A stretch of 64,000 nt of DNA from Xanthomarina sp035306605 (GCA_035306605.1 DATGNR010000012.1), one strand, 5' to 3'; numbered from the stretch's first letter, positions 44,211-53,126 are shown. Numbers and translations: made by a program. The notes: generated by a model not told the origin, from the sequence alone.

Positions 44211-44283
44211 TGACCGGGCTGGGGCTCGAACCCAGGACCCTCTCCTTAAAAGGGAGATGCTCTACCAACTGAGCTACCAGGTC
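44211..44283 (-). tRNA. tRNA-Lys (TTT)
   Basis: A 73-base cloverleaf on the minus strand: acceptor GACCTGG/CCCGGTC, D stem GCTC/GAGC, anticodon stem TCTCC/GGAGA with loop CTTTTAA (anticodon TTT), T stem CTGGG/CCCAG with loop TTCGAGC, discriminator A. CCA is not encoded. Position 5 (T) faces position 68 (C), a mismatch in the acceptor stem; all other stem pairs are intact. Confidence 0.95.
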
Positions 44284-44378
44284 TTTCAATTTGTCTCGCT
44301 GTAACGAGGGTGCAAATATAGAAGCTTTTATTAATATTCCAAACCTTTTTTTAAAATTTTTTTCTTTTTTTCTTTTGT

Positions 44379-44385
44379 TACTTTG
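44379..44385 (+). promoter_or_regulatory. -7 box upstream of aroK
   Basis: TACTTTG, a TAnnTTTG-like box one T short, lies so close to the upstream ATG (44388) that the transcript would start inside it; this supports the ATG at 44418 as the real aroK start. Confidence 0.35.
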
Positions 44386-44417
44386 CAATGCTTAATAAAT
44401 ACTATAATCTTAGATTT

Positions 44418-44936
44418 ATGAAAATTATTTTAATAGGATATATGGCTTCTGGAAAGTCGTTAATAGGTAAGGAATTAGCTGAGTTTTTAAAATTCGATTT
44501 TATAGATCTAGATCAGTTTATAGAAGAAAAGGAAGGGAAAACTATACAGGAAATATTCTCAGATAAAGGCGAGATTTTTTTTAGAAAAATTGAACACACT
44601 TATTTAATAGAAGTTTTATCTTTAAAAAGTAATGTTGTTTTGTCTTTGGGAGGAGGTACTCCATGTTTCACCAATAATTTGCAACTAATTTTAGATAACC
44701 AAAATCTGAAAACTTTTTTTCTAAATGTTCCAATTAATGAACTTTCAAAAAGATTAATGGCCGATAAAGAGAACCGACCTTTAATACAGTATGTATCTTC
44801 TGAAAATGATATGTTGGAGTTCGTAGGAAAGCATTTATTTGAGCGCTTGCAATTTTATAATCAAGCTAATTATAAAATTGATGCCAATAAGCCCAAGGAG
44901 GATGTAGTACGAGATATTATTTCAAAACTATTTTAG
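44418..44936 (+). CDS. aroK: Shikimate kinase
   Basis: A 172-residue kinase with Walker A GYMASGKS (7-14), the DLDQFIEE shikimate/Mg motif (about 31-38), the core GGGTPCF (about 79) and the lid Arg in ENRPLIQ (about 115). It phosphorylates shikimate at the 3-hydroxyl in chorismate synthesis. I choose the ATG at 44418 over an in-frame ATG at 44388, as MKIILIGYMASGKS begins exactly like other shikimate kinases and a promoter box overlaps the upstream ATG. Its end overlaps the convergent PRTase by 9 bases. Confidence 0.92.
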   Translation: MKIILIGYMASGKSLIGKELAEFLKFDFIDLDQFIEEKEGKTIQEIFSDKGEIFFRKIEHTYLIEVLSLKSNVVLSLGGGTPCFTNNLQLILDNQNLKTFFLNVPINELSKRLMADKENRPLIQYVSSENDMLEFVGKHLFERLQFYNQANYKIDANKPKEDVVRDIISKLF

Positions 44937-45431
44937 ATAGGCTTTATACGACTCTCCATTTAAAACAACATCTACGTGCTCGCTTAATGAAGTAGATAGT
45001 GAGATGCCTTTAAAATCCGCTTTAACAGGGTATTTTTTATGATTCCTATTTACCAACACAGCTGTTTTAAATTGTTTTAAAGGAACTTCAAGGAAATGTT
45101 TAACACCATAAATTAAAGTAGTACCTGAATTTAGCACATCGTCAATTAATACTACCGATTTGTTTTGGTAATCTTCAGCTTTAATAGACGTTATAATTTC
45201 TTGTCTTGGATTCTTTTTATTAATAGTAACTTTACATAAAACCGGTTTTATAGGTGAAATTTCACTTAAAACGGCCTTTAGTTTCTCAGCAAGAATATAA
45301 CCGTTACTTTCAATGCCGGCTAAAACAATTTCAGTTTCGTTAACATTGCTTTCGTATATCTGGTAAGCAATTCGTTTTATTTTATGATTAATTTCGTCGT
45401 GGTCTAAAATCACATTTTTAGTTAAAGCCAT
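44928..45431 (-). CDS. Phosphoribosyltransferase (PyrR-like type I)
   Basis: A 167-residue type I PRTase with the PRPP motif VVLIDDVLNSGTTL (about 92-105) and a PyrR-like N-terminal IKRIAYQIYESN helix. The family includes PyrR and uracil or xanthine-guanine PRTases, and the sequence cannot tell these apart. In Bacteroidetes such genes next to aroK are common. It overlaps the shikimate kinase end by 9 bases, tail to tail. Confidence 0.85.
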   Translation of the reverse strand: MALTKNVILDHDEINHKIKRIAYQIYESNVNETEIVLAGIESNGYILAEKLKAVLSEISPIKPVLCKVTINKKNPRQEIITSIKAEDYQNKSVVLIDDVLNSGTTLIYGVKHFLEVPLKQFKTAVLVNRNHKKYPVKADFKGISLSTSLSEHVDVVLNGESYKAYLK

Positions 45432-45499
45432 GTTTAGTAAAATTTTGTTTTGTTACTCGTTCAAAGATAAAACACTAATTTAAATCGTAAGGTGATTTT

Positions 45500-45871
45500 T
45501 TACTCATTTTCGTCCTGGTAGTCGTCAATGTCTCTTCGATCCTTTTTAGTTGGCCTTCCGGTTCCTTTTTTTCTATAATAATCTTTAGCAAATTTTAAAA
45601 GATCTTGAGCTTCAAAAGCCTCTTTTGGAGTGGTATCAACCCTATAAATATCAACCAATTTGGCGCCAACTCTGTTTGAAGGAATGTCGTTTACTGTTAA
45701 GGTATAATTTATTTGGTCTTTTCTAACTTGTATCTTATCCGTCGGGAAAACTTCTCGACTTGGCTTAGCAACATCTCCATTTACTCTTATGTGTCCCTTT
45801 CTGCATGCTGTGGTGGCAATACTTCTTGTTTTGTAGTACCTTACACACCATAAATACTTATCAATTCGCAT
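45500..45871 (-). CDS. RNA-binding S4 domain protein (Hsp15-like)
   Basis: A 123-residue basic protein with an S4 RNA-binding domain (MRIDKYLWCVRYYKTRSIAT, CRKGHIRVNGDVAKPSREV, residues 1-45). Length and layout fit heat-shock protein 15, which binds free 50S subunits carrying nascent chains and helps recycle them. The C-terminus is acidic/basic mixed (GRPTKKDRRDIDDYQDENE). Confidence 0.85.
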   Translation of the reverse strand: MRIDKYLWCVRYYKTRSIATTACRKGHIRVNGDVAKPSREVFPTDKIQVRKDQINYTLTVNDIPSNRVGAKLVDIYRVDTTPKEAFEAQDLLKFAKDYYRKKGTGRPTKKDRRDIDDYQDENE

Positions 45872-45900
45872 AATATTTATCTAAATCAACGTTAATCTTC

Positions 45901-45931
45901 TTGTGCAAAATTATTAATAAATTGTATCTTG
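45901..45931 (+). promoter_or_regulatory. Promoter of the FKBP-like lipoprotein gene
   Basis: TTG (45901-45903), 21 bases, then TATCTTG (45925-45931), a -7 box one T short of TAnnTTTG. It lies 21 bases before the ATG at 45953. Confidence 0.4.
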
Positions 45932-45952
45932 CACCTCAAAAAAGTAGCAATA

Positions 45953-47038
45953 ATGAAATTTAGAAATTTAATAACAGCAATATTGTGTTTTTCAGTAGTT
46001 GTCGTGTCGTGTAAAAAGGATGACGATAGTGATGAACCTGATGTAGTTCCAGTAAGGGATCGTCAAGAAGTTTATAATGAAAATATTCTTGAAATTGAAG
46101 AGTATTTGTCTACACACTTTTATAATTACGAAGAGTTTCAGGATAACCCAACATATAGTGATTTAAGTGTTTCTCCTTATAATGTAACCCCTAACGATAG
46201 TTTTGAAATAGTTTTCGATACTATAGCAGGAGTAAATAGCGATAAAACACCTTTAATTGATCAAGTTGAAAGTAAAATAGTAAAGGACTCCGAAGGTGTT
46301 TCTTATAAAGTATATTTTCTAAAGGTTAGAGAAGGATTAGGTGGAGATATTCATCCGGTTGACCAAGTTTTTGCTAATTATAAAGGGTATTTAACAGACG
46401 GTTCTCTTTTTGATAGTACTGTTTCTGGAGTGCCTTTTCATTTAACTACAGTAGGGAATCTTTTCGGTGTGGTAGATGGGTTTAAAGAGGGAATGATAGA
46501 GTTTAAAGCAAGAGAAGGATTTACTGCAAATAATGACGGAACTGTTACTCATCATAATCACGGTATTGGAGCTGTGTTTGTTCCTTCAGGATTGGGTTAT
46601 TTTTCTTTGCCTCAAAGTTCGATACCAGCATATTCGAATTTAATTTTTGCTTTCCAAGCGGAAAAGAGAGTCTTATTCGATCATGATAATGATGGCGTGT
46701 TTTCTTATTTAGAAGATATAAATAATGATGGAGATAACTTTAATGATGATACAGATGGTGATGGTAGACCAGATTTTTTAGATATAGATGACGATGGAGA
46801 TGGCGTTTTAACTAAAGATGAAATTGTGCAAAATACGTATACTGAAAATTCAGATATGCAGCCGTTTACAACCTATGAATCGGCTGAAGCATATTTTAAT
46901 GAAAATGCGGCTCCTGGAGAGTTGTTATATAGTATAATAGATAATAATGATGGAACTTTTACTTTAAAAACTGTCATATACACAGATTCTAATGGTAATG
47001 GAACGCCTGATTATTTAGATAGCACATATCCTGGATAG
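45953..47038 (+). CDS. FKBP-type peptidyl-prolyl isomerase lipoprotein with calcium-binding repeats
   Basis: A 361-residue lipoprotein (lipobox VVSC, Cys near residue 19). Residues about 120-250 form an FKBP domain: VFANYKGYLTDGSLFDST, VVDGFKEGMIEFKA and IPAYSNLIFAFQ. After it lie Asp-rich DxDxDG repeats (HDNDGVFSYLEDINNDGD, DTDGDGRPDFLDIDDDGDG), similar to thrombospondin type 3 or EF-hand calcium loops. It should help fold outer-membrane or surface proteins; relatives include gliding-associated GldI. I start at ATG 45953; a TTG at 45929 is excluded because it lies within the promoter. Confidence 0.85.
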   Translation: MKFRNLITAILCFSVVVVSCKKDDDSDEPDVVPVRDRQEVYNENILEIEEYLSTHFYNYEEFQDNPTYSDLSVSPYNVTPNDSFEIVFDTIAGVNSDKTPLIDQVESKIVKDSEGVSYKVYFLKVREGLGGDIHPVDQVFANYKGYLTDGSLFDSTVSGVPFHLTTVGNLFGVVDGFKEGMIEFKAREGFTANNDGTVTHHNHGIGAVFVPSGLGYFSLPQSSIPAYSNLIFAFQAEKRVLFDHDNDGVFSYLEDINNDGDNFNDDTDGDGRPDFLDIDDDGDGVLTKDEIVQNTYTENSDMQPFTTYESAEAYFNENAAPGELLYSIIDNNDGTFTLKTVIYTDSNGNGTPDYLDSTYPG

Positions 47039-47060
47039 GAATAAGGTATTAAAACACAAA

Positions 47061-47096
47061 AAAAGCCACTTAAATTGTTTTAAGTGGCTTTTTTTT
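47061..47096. terminator. Bidirectional rho-independent terminator
   Basis: A-run, inverted repeat GCCACTTAAA / TTTAAGTGGC with TTGT loop, T-run; between convergent genes 45953 (+) and 47115 (-). Confidence 0.92.
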
Positions 47097-47114
47097 ATGC
47101 TTGTATAAATTAGA

Positions 47115-47714
47115 TTATAATATAAACGACAAGCTTAAAATAAGTTGATCTGGTCTTGTGTCAATTCTGCTTTGTGTTGTAGGAGAAATATTTTCATTTA
47201 GGAAGGTTGCTTCATTTTCGTTTAAACCTCTTTCATATCTTAAATCGATTCCTATTTTATTAAAGCTAACACCAACTCCAAAATTTAACCCTACGGTAAA
47301 ATCATTTTTAATATCTTTTACATTTACGCCATCAAACTCACTGTCTAAAATGTATTGAAATGACGGTCCTGCAAACACATTCAACATTTTTAAGAATTTA
47401 ACTCCAATTAAAACAGGAGCATCTAATTTTTGCATTTCAAAAGTTCCTGCTGTATAATCACTTTTAGTTTTTGTGTAAACAAGTTCTGGTTTAACAAAAA
47501 TAGTTCCACCAAGCTTACCAAAAACACCAAAATGATAACCAATATTTCTATCAGGATTTTCTGAATTACTATCTATAGATTGAAAGTAATCTCCATTAGC
47601 ATTATAATTAATACCACCTTTAAATCCAAAACCTATAGCATTTTGGGCTTGAGAAAATGTAGTAAACAATAAGCATGCTAATCCTATAAAAAGTGCATTT
47701 TTCATGAGTTTCAA
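47115..47714 (-). CDS. Outer-membrane beta-barrel protein (porin-like family)
   Basis: A 199-residue protein with signal peptide (1-23, TFSQA) and beta-strand pattern throughout: IGFGFKGGINYNANG, GVFGKLGGTIFVKPELVYT, PVLIGVKFLKMLNVF and a C-terminal LILSLSFIL strand. This is the common small barrel of Bacteroidetes outer membranes. It stands alone just downstream of the transketolase genes on the minus strand. Confidence 0.85.
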   Translation of the reverse strand: MKLMKNALFIGLACLLFTTFSQAQNAIGFGFKGGINYNANGDYFQSIDSNSENPDRNIGYHFGVFGKLGGTIFVKPELVYTKTKSDYTAGTFEMQKLDAPVLIGVKFLKMLNVFAGPSFQYILDSEFDGVNVKDIKNDFTVGLNFGVGVSFNKIGIDLRYERGLNENEATFLNENISPTTQSRIDTRPDQLILSLSFIL

Positions 47715-47750
47715 TTTTGAGTTAACCTATTTAACGAAATAGTTTAGTAA

Positions 47751-48704
47751 TTATTTTCTTTTAATTACTGCTTCAGCTGCTTTTACAATGGCAGCACTAT
47801 TTAAACCGTATTTTTCCATTAGTTGTTCTGGAGTTCCAGATTCACCAAAAGTATCATTGGTCCCAACAAATTCTTGTGGTGTAGGTTTGTTAGTTGCTAA
47901 TACTCTAGCAACGCTTTCGCCTAGTCCACCAATAACGTTGTGTTCTTCAGCGGTAACAATACATCCTGTTTTTGTAACCGATTTGATAATAGCTGCATCA
48001 TCTAATGGCTTTATGGTGTGAATGTTTATTACTTCAGCTGAAATTCCTTTTTCATTTAAGGCTTTTGATGCTTCAAGAGCTTCCCAAACTAAATGTCCTG
48101 TTGCAACAATGGTTACATCTGTACCATCAACTAAATGAAGCGCTTTTCCTATTTCAAATTTCTGGTTCTCAGGCGTAAAGTTTGCAACTTTAGGTCTTCC
48201 AAATCGTAGATAAACTGGACCTTCGTGTTCAGCAATAGCTATAGTGGCCGCTTTTGTTTGGTTATAATCGCACGGGTTGATTACTGTCATTCCTGGCAAC
48301 ATTTTCATCAAACCTATATCTTCAAGTATTTGGTGTGTAGCGCCATCTTCACCTAAAGTTAATCCTGCGTGTGATGCACAAATTTTAACGTTTTTATTTG
48401 AATAGGCAACACTTTGACGAATTTGATCGTAAACACGACCTGTAGAAAAGTTAGCAAAAGTTCCTGTAAATGGAATTTTTCCTCCTATAGTCATTCCTGC
48501 GGCCAAACCAATCATATTGGCTTCAGCAATTCCTACTTGATAAAAGCGCTCTGGATGATTTGCTTTAAAATCGTCCATCTTTAAAGAGCCAATTAAATCA
48601 GCACATAGTGCTACTACATTTTCATTAGTTTTTCCAAGTTCGGTTAATCCATCTCCAAATCCTGAACGTGTATCCTTACTTCCTGTGTTTGTGTATGTTT
48701 TCAT
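47751..48704 (-). CDS. Transketolase, C-terminal subunit
   Basis: A 317-residue protein with the pyrimidine-binding and C-terminal domains of transketolase: RSGFGDGLTELGKTN, ALCADLIGSLKMDDFK, GIAEANMIGLAAGMTIGG (Glu for TPP ring), FTGTFANF, CASHAGLTLGEDGATH. It forms a heterodimer with the N-terminal subunit encoded 101 bp upstream. It catalyses the transfer of two-carbon ketol units between pentose-phosphate pathway sugars, using thiamine diphosphate. Confidence 0.93.
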   Translation of the reverse strand: MKTYTNTGSKDTRSGFGDGLTELGKTNENVVALCADLIGSLKMDDFKANHPERFYQVGIAEANMIGLAAGMTIGGKIPFTGTFANFSTGRVYDQIRQSVAYSNKNVKICASHAGLTLGEDGATHQILEDIGLMKMLPGMTVINPCDYNQTKAATIAIAEHEGPVYLRFGRPKVANFTPENQKFEIGKALHLVDGTDVTIVATGHLVWEALEASKALNEKGISAEVINIHTIKPLDDAAIIKSVTKTGCIVTAEEHNVIGGLGESVARVLATNKPTPQEFVGTNDTFGESGTPEQLMEKYGLNSAAIVKAAEAVIKRK

Positions 48705-48805
48705 AAGCTTCCCTAAATCTCTTTAATAAAGAGATTTTTTTAGGTAATATTTATTAAATTTTGTAAATCATTTTTATATTGACTCAATATTGAGGCGTAA
48801 TAGGT

Positions 48806-49651
48806 TTAGTAGTCTCCTAAAGTTTCAGGATTCTGAGCTAATCCGCTTGCTAATTGTTCGTCGTTTGGTGCTTTTCCATGCCATGCATGTGTGTGCATCA
48901 TGAAATCAACTCCATTCCCCATGACTGTTTTCAATAAAACGCAAACAGGTTTTCCTTGTCCTGTTTTAGATTTTGCTTCGGCCATTCCTTTTAAAATAGC
49001 CTCTATATCGTTCCCTTCATTAATTTCAACAACAGTCCAATCAAAGGCTTCAAATTTTGCTTTTACGCTTCCCATAGGAAGTACGTCATCTGTCGATCCG
49101 TCAATTTGTTGACCGTTTAAATCTATCGTCGCAATAATGTTGTCAACTTTATTTCCAGCTGCATACATGATAGCTTCCCAGTTTTGCCCTTCTTGTAATT
49201 CTCCGTCACCATGTAAACTGTACACTAAATGAGAGTCGTTATTTAGTTTTTTAGTTTGTGCAGCTCCTAAAGCCACGGACATGCCTTGACCTAAAGAACC
49301 AGATGCAATTCTAACTCCAGGTAAGTCTTCATGTGTTGTTGGATGCCCTTGTAAGCGCGAGTTGATTAAACGGAAGGTGTTTAGCTCTTCAACAGGAAAA
49401 TATCCAGATCTAGCTAAAACACTATAAAAAACTGGAGAAATATGACCGTTGGACAAGAAAAATAAATCTTCTCCCATTCCATCCATATCAAAACCTTCGT
49501 TTCTATCCATAATCTCTTGGTAAAGTGCTACAAAAAACTCAGCACAACCTAAGGAACCTCCAGGATGACCAGAGTTTACTTTGTGTACCATACGTAAAAT
49601 ATCTCTACGTACTTGTGTTGTTAAATCTTTTAATTCTTGTGTGTTTGACAT
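48806..49651 (-). CDS. Transketolase, N-terminal subunit
   Basis: A 281-residue protein containing the diphosphate-binding domain of transketolase: KVNSGHPGGSLGCAEF, SLHGDGELQEGQNWEAIMYA (GDG...N motif for Mg and TPP diphosphate) and HAWHGKAPNDEQ. Most bacteria make one protein of about 660 residues; the split into two genes is typical of Bacteroidetes and archaea. It lies upstream of the C-terminal subunit gene with its own strong promoter at 49677-49706. Confidence 0.93.
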   Translation of the reverse strand: MSNTQELKDLTTQVRRDILRMVHKVNSGHPGGSLGCAEFFVALYQEIMDRNEGFDMDGMGEDLFFLSNGHISPVFYSVLARSGYFPVEELNTFRLINSRLQGHPTTHEDLPGVRIASGSLGQGMSVALGAAQTKKLNNDSHLVYSLHGDGELQEGQNWEAIMYAAGNKVDNIIATIDLNGQQIDGSTDDVLPMGSVKAKFEAFDWTVVEINEGNDIEAILKGMAEAKSKTGQGKPVCVLLKTVMGNGVDFMMHTHAWHGKAPNDEQLASGLAQNPETLGDY

Positions 49652-49676
49652 GTTTAAATAGTTAATTATATACCTG

Positions 49677-49706
49677 CAAAAATAAAGTTTTAATATACGG
49701 AATCAA
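49677..49706 (-). promoter_or_regulatory. Promoter of the split transketolase operon
   Basis: On the minus strand TTG (49706-49704), 19 bases, then TATTTTTG (49684-49677) match TTG-N17-23-TAnnTTTG fully. It lies 26 bases before the N-terminal subunit's ATG. Confidence 0.65.
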
Positions 49707-49897
49707 AAAGAGATGTAGCGCACTTATTAACCAATTGTGTGCATTTGCTAACAATTAAGTTTTATTTTAAAGTTGTTTGTAAGGATCTACTCATATTTGA
49801 TTGTTATAAGGTAGTCGTAGTGAAGTTAAGAAAGGATTTTATTTTTAATATGAATCAATTTTATTAAATGTTTAAGAATCTATACACTTATGTTATT

Positions 49898-49905
49898 TAT
49901 ATTTG
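49898..49905 (+). promoter_or_regulatory. -7 box upstream of tgt
   Basis: TATATTTG matches TAnnTTTG, 20 bases before the tgt ATG. No TTG is found at a normal distance upstream. Confidence 0.4.
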
Positions 49906-49925
49906 CCACTTGATGAAATAAGAAT

Positions 49926-51056
49926 ATGACATTTGAATTAAAAGGAAAAGACGCACAGTCTAGTGCGAGAGCTGGAGTAGTAACAACCGATCACGGTAAA
50001 ATAGAAACACCAATTTTTATGCCCGTTGGAACCGTAGCTTCAGTAAAAGGAGTACATCAACGTGAATTAAAAAACGATATTAACCCAGATATTATTTTAG
50101 GAAATACCTATCATTTATATTTAAGACCTCAAACAGATATTCTTGAAAAGGCAGGAGGTTTACATAAATTCATGAATTGGGATAGAAATATTTTAACCGA
50201 TTCAGGTGGTTATCAAGTGTATTCACTTTCATCTAACCGTAAAATTAAGGAAGAAGGAGTGAAGTTTAAATCACACATCGATGGAAGTTATCACACCTTT
50301 ACTCCTGAAAATGTTATGGAAATTCAAAGAACTATTGGAGCGGATATAATTATGGCTTTCGATGAGTGTACACCTTACCCTTGCGATTACCATTACGCTA
50401 AACGCTCTATGCATATGACACATAGATGGTTGGATAGATGTATCAATCACTTAGAGAAAACACCTTTGAAATATGGTTATAATCAAACATTCTTCCCCAT
50501 AGTTCAAGGAAGTACATATAAAGACCTTAGGATGCAATCTGCTGAGTATATTGCAAATGCAGGGGCAGCAGGAAATGCTATTGGTGGTTTATCTGTTGGA
50601 GAGCCAGCTGAAGAAATGTATGCTATGACAGAAGTGGTGACAAATATCTTACCTGAAGATAAACCTCGTTATTTAATGGGCGTAGGAACACCAATTAATA
50701 TACTAGAGAATATTGCCTTAGGTGTTGATATGTTCGATTGCGTAATGCCAACTAGAAACGCTAGAAATGGTATGCTCTTTACGGCTCATGGAACCATAAA
50801 TATTAAAAACTTAAAGTGGGCTGAAGATTTTTCACCAATTGATGAATCTGCAATGACATTTGTTGATACCGATTATACTAAAGCTTATTTACGACATTTG
50901 TTTACTGTAAATGAAAGACTAGGAGCTCAAATTGCTACTATACACAACTTAGGGTTCTATATGTGGTTGGTTCGTGAAGCTAGAAAACATATATTAGCAG
51001 GAGATTTTAGAACATGGAAAGATATGATGGTGAAACAAATGGATAAGAGACTTTAA
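49926..51056 (+). CDS. tgt: Queuine tRNA-ribosyltransferase
   Basis: A 376-residue TGT with DSGGYQVYSL (Asp92, base binding), FPIVQGSTYKDLR, the GGLSVGEP loop and the nucleophile region MFDCVMPTRNARNG. It exchanges guanine-34 for preQ1 in tRNAs with GUN anticodons. The zinc site is altered: where E. coli-type TGT has C-x-C-x2-C, this reads ESAMTFVDTDY, lacking all three Cys, though the following IHN His is kept. It is followed after 92 bp by the LptG-like gene on the same strand. Confidence 0.92.
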   Translation: MTFELKGKDAQSSARAGVVTTDHGKIETPIFMPVGTVASVKGVHQRELKNDINPDIILGNTYHLYLRPQTDILEKAGGLHKFMNWDRNILTDSGGYQVYSLSSNRKIKEEGVKFKSHIDGSYHTFTPENVMEIQRTIGADIIMAFDECTPYPCDYHYAKRSMHMTHRWLDRCINHLEKTPLKYGYNQTFFPIVQGSTYKDLRMQSAEYIANAGAAGNAIGGLSVGEPAEEMYAMTEVVTNILPEDKPRYLMGVGTPINILENIALGVDMFDCVMPTRNARNGMLFTAHGTINIKNLKWAEDFSPIDESAMTFVDTDYTKAYLRHLFTVNERLGAQIATIHNLGFYMWLVREARKHILAGDFRTWKDMMVKQMDKRL

Positions 51057-51148
51057 TGTATTTTGTGAAATAGAGAGAAAGTTTTTCTAAAATTATAATA
51101 ACTTAAAAACACCTAATAATACCTTTCTTTTTGAGAGGTTAGGAGAGG

Positions 51149-52225
51149 ATGAAAATACTTGATTGGTACATATTAAAGCGTTATTTGTTTACATTTTTCA
51201 TTATGTTATTGTTGTTTATTCCTATTGGAATAACTGTTCACTTAGCAGAGAAAATTGGTAAAATACTTGAAAATGAAGTGCCTTTTGGAGAAGTACTGAT
51301 TTACTTCTTAGATTTTACCATTTATTTCGCACATTTATTATTCCCACTATTTTTATTCCTTTCGGTTATTTGGTTTACCTCCAAATTAGCTAATAATACT
51401 GAAGTTATTGCCTTTTTAAGTTCGGGGGTTTCATTTTCTCGATTTTTAAGACCTTATATGATTGGCGCCACCATAGTTGCCATTTTAGCTTTGGTTTTAG
51501 GAATGTATTTAGCCCCAAACGCTAGTAATGGGTTTAACGATTTTAATTATAAATACCTTAAAAACAAGAACGATGCACTAGATAATCAGAACGTGTATCG
51601 ACAAATTAATGACCACGACTATATTTACGTAAGTAGTTTTGATGTAAAGCAGAAACTTGGAAGGGATTTTACATTGGAGCATATTGAAGACGATAAAATG
51701 TCATATAAAATAAGTGCCAATACCATTAAGTACATTGAGAAAGACTCTACCTATAGACTAGTAAACTACACAAAACGTTATATAGGAGAAAGAGACGATC
51801 TTATTGAAATAGCAAGAAGGAAGGACACTATTTTTCCTTTCGATTTAGAGGATTTGACGCCGGTTGTTTACATTGCAGAAACCTTGCCTTATGGCCAATT
51901 AAATAAATTTATTGAGAAAGAAGAAAAAAGAGGATCTTCATATATAAATAGGTACAAATTGGTGAAATACCGTAAATGGAGTTTGCCGGTTTCTGTGTTT
52001 ATTCTAACGATAATAGCTGTTGCTGTTTCTTCCATAAAACGTAGAGGTGGAATGGGAGTGAACCTAGCATTTGGGATTTGTATTGCTATGGTTTTTGTGT
52101 TTTTCGATAAAATATTTGGTGTTTTAGCCTCTCAATCGGACTTTTCTCCCTTAGTGGCTGTTTGGTTCCCAAATGCTGTTTTTGGTGTTTTAGCAGCCTA
52201 TTTACTTTACAATGCAAAACGATAA
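51149..52225 (+). CDS. LptF/LptG family permease
   Basis: A 358-residue YjgP/YjgQ-type protein with three N-terminal helices (about 12-35, 50-75, 97-118), a periplasmic beta-rich domain (about 130-270) and three C-terminal helices. It belongs to the permease of the Lpt system that extracts lipopolysaccharide from the inner membrane for transport to the outer one; in Bacteroidetes usually one of two such genes occurs next to tgt. The stop overlaps the EamA gene by 14 bases. Confidence 0.88.
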   Translation: MKILDWYILKRYLFTFFIMLLLFIPIGITVHLAEKIGKILENEVPFGEVLIYFLDFTIYFAHLLFPLFLFLSVIWFTSKLANNTEVIAFLSSGVSFSRFLRPYMIGATIVAILALVLGMYLAPNASNGFNDFNYKYLKNKNDALDNQNVYRQINDHDYIYVSSFDVKQKLGRDFTLEHIEDDKMSYKISANTIKYIEKDSTYRLVNYTKRYIGERDDLIEIARRKDTIFPFDLEDLTPVVYIAETLPYGQLNKFIEKEEKRGSSYINRYKLVKYRKWSLPVSVFILTIIAVAVSSIKRRGGMGVNLAFGICIAMVFVFFDKIFGVLASQSDFSPLVAVWFPNAVFGVLAAYLLYNAKR

Positions 52226-53126
52226 GTTAAAGAATTACCTGCTCTTACATCTGTTGGTGTTTATTGCAGGATTTACGGCTGTATTAGGAGAACTAATAAG
52301 TATTGATGCCGTTCCATTAGTTTGGTACAGAATGCTTATGGCAACCATTTTAATGCTAGGCTTTGTTGTAGTAGCTAAAATCAAACTCAGAATTCCAATA
52401 AAATCAGTAGGTAGATTAGCTCTGGCAGGCGTTGTTATTGCTTTACATTGGATTACCTTTTTTGAATCGATAAAAGTTTCAAATATTTCTATTACTCTTG
52501 CTATGTTTTCTACAGGAGCTTTTTTTGCTTCTTTAATAGAACCATTTATTTATAAACGAAAAATAATATGGTACGAAATTATATTTGGTCTCCTTATAAT
52601 CGTCGGAGTTATTGTTATCACGAATAGCGAGTTTAAATATTTAAATGGGATTATTTTAGGAATCGTTTCAGCCTTTTTGTCGTCTACCTTCGCCGTGTTA
52701 AATGGTAAGTTTTTAGAACAGCACTCAGCAACGGTTATTTCCGTTTACGAGTTTATAAGTGGTGTACTCTTTATAAGTTTGTTTATGCTGTTTTTTGGAA
52801 ATGGTTTTACCAAAGAATTTTTTGTGTTAAGCACTTCAGATTTTGGCTATCTATTTATTTTAGCCTCGGTGTGTACAGCTTATGCTTTTATAGCTTCGGT
52901 TTATGTTATGAGATATATTAGCCCTTATACAGTGGTTTTAACTTATAATTTGGAACCTGTGTATGGTATAATTTTAGCGCTAATATTTTTTCCTGAAAAT
53001 GAAATAATGAGCTCATCCTTCTATGTAGGGGCTATAATTATTATAAGTGTAGTTTTATTTAATGGAGTTTTAAAAAATCAGAAAAAGAGAAAAGCAAAAA
53101 AACTTCTTCGGGATAATTTGAAGTAA
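52212..53126 (+). CDS. EamA/DMT superfamily transporter
   Basis: A 304-residue membrane protein with ten helices in two EamA repeats (LAGVVIALHWITFFESIKVSN in the first half; SVYEFISGVLF and YTVVLTYNLEPVYGIILALIFF in the second). Known family members export amino acids or metabolites. Its ATG is inside the end of the LptG-like gene, so translation is coupled. The specific substrate is unknown. Confidence 0.87.
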   Translation: MQNDKLKNYLLLHLLVFIAGFTAVLGELISIDAVPLVWYRMLMATILMLGFVVVAKIKLRIPIKSVGRLALAGVVIALHWITFFESIKVSNISITLAMFSTGAFFASLIEPFIYKRKIIWYEIIFGLLIIVGVIVITNSEFKYLNGIILGIVSAFLSSTFAVLNGKFLEQHSATVISVYEFISGVLFISLFMLFFGNGFTKEFFVLSTSDFGYLFILASVCTAYAFIASVYVMRYISPYTVVLTYNLEPVYGIILALIFFPENEIMSSSFYVGAIIIISVVLFNGVLKNQKKRKAKKLLRDNLK

